From Nocardioides campestrisoli (GTDB lineage: Bacteria > Actinomycetota > Actinomycetes > Propionibacteriales > Nocardioidaceae), in NCBI RefSeq assembly GCF_013624435.2, contig NZ_CP061768.1, positions 3,686,001 to 3,750,000 on the forward strand: DNA of 64,000 nucleotides. The letters run 5' to 3'. This document shows positions 63,957 to 64,000 of this stretch, in pieces (within the stretch, counting starts at the first letter, position 1; the number at the start of each line of letters is the position of its first letter). A program made the position numbers and the translations under genes. The notes under the pieces were generated by a model. The model saw only the letters and a program-made list of their open reading frames with translations, had not been told where the DNA came from and searched no databases.

Positions 63957-64000
63957 GCCGCACCGCCGATCCGGATCCGCGGGTCCAGCCAGGCGTGCAC
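63953..64000 (-). CDS. C-terminal end of a DppB-type permease, cut by the window edge
   Basis: The last 15 codons before a TGA at 63953-63955 read VHAWLDPRIRIGGAA. WLDPRIR is the conserved end of DppB/OppB permeases. It overlaps the DppC-type start by 4 bases (ATGA), as in many such operons. The rest of the gene, and probably a binding-protein gene, lie beyond the right edge. Confidence 0.8.
   Translation of the reverse strand: MHAWLDPRIRIGGAA

Noticed and set aside
1..64000. CRISPR arrays, insertion sequences, prophage or integrative elements
   Set aside because: No regularly spaced repeats, transposase, integrase or phage structural genes were seen. The only repeats found are short regulatory ones.

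Overview
The window is a gene-dense, very GC-rich stretch of an actinobacterial chromosome, most likely from a Nocardioides-like member of the Propionibacteriales. The inference rests on GTG/ATG starts, pervasive 4-8 nt overlaps between operon genes, two DUF222-HNH endonuclease genes, a SigE-family sigma factor and lipoprotein PBPs. No rRNA, CRISPR array, phage module, transposase or integrase was seen. Apart from two decayed genes near the right end it looks like ordinary chromosome.

Layout. 1-6.6 kb: a membrane protein, a hemerythrin-like helical protein, a small CxxC protein, a LysR regulator with a palindrome-rich promoter, then pgmB plus a GH65 disaccharide phosphorylase on the minus strand. 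6.7-14.4 kb: a class B lipoprotein PBP and a complete oligopeptide ABC importer (SBP, two permeases, two ATPases) with a strong hairpin between SBP and permease. 14.6-22 kb: alpha/beta hydrolase, DUF222-HNH protein, LLM oxidoreductase, STAS protein (possible ATT start), a TetR regulator divergent from an internally duplicated membrane protein, and a malonic-semialdehyde-reductase-like nitroreductase. 22-28 kb: small secreted proteins, a beta-lactamase-fold hydrolase followed by a response regulator whose phospho-acceptor Asp is Glu, and ppk2 divergent from a SigE-family sigma factor and its membrane partner, across three 19-bp-period repeats.

27.9-34.2 kb: a trehalose operon, treX followed by one uninterrupted reading frame that joins treY and treZ into a bifunctional protein. 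34.3-40.3 kb: signalling genes with a degenerate STAS protein, two multidomain SpoIIE-type PP2C phosphatases and a DedA protein. 40.3-44.2 kb: secreted and membrane proteins, a PepSY protein and a cytoplasmic PAS histidine kinase. 44.3-49.0 kb: a tightly coupled five-gene biosynthetic operon (type III PKS, ICMT-type methyltransferase, flavoprotein, UbiA prenyltransferase, geranylgeranyl-reductase-like flavoprotein), consistent with a prenylated, O-methylated alkyl-hydroquinone or resorcinol.

49.0-58.2 kb: N-acyl-D-amino-acid deacylase-like amidohydrolase, an OmpR-type two-component system, DUF1360 and coiled-coil membrane proteins, a GntP permease divergent from an acyl-CoA ligase, and two small membrane proteins. 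TTCAG repeats at about 11-bp pitch occur upstream of both the two-component operon and the distant PepSY gene, suggesting a shared regulon. 58.3-64 kb: a frameshifted DUF222-HNH gene, a small secreted protein, a decayed VOC-family gene, tRNA-Thr(CGT) with a strong hairpin, a DUF6767-like protein, and a second peptide/nickel-type ABC importer running off the right edge.

Functionally the window combines storage-glucan-to-trehalose conversion (TreX, TreYZ, GH65/PgmB), peptide uptake (two Dpp/Opp systems), polyphosphate metabolism, stress and envelope signalling, and one small specialised-metabolite cluster.
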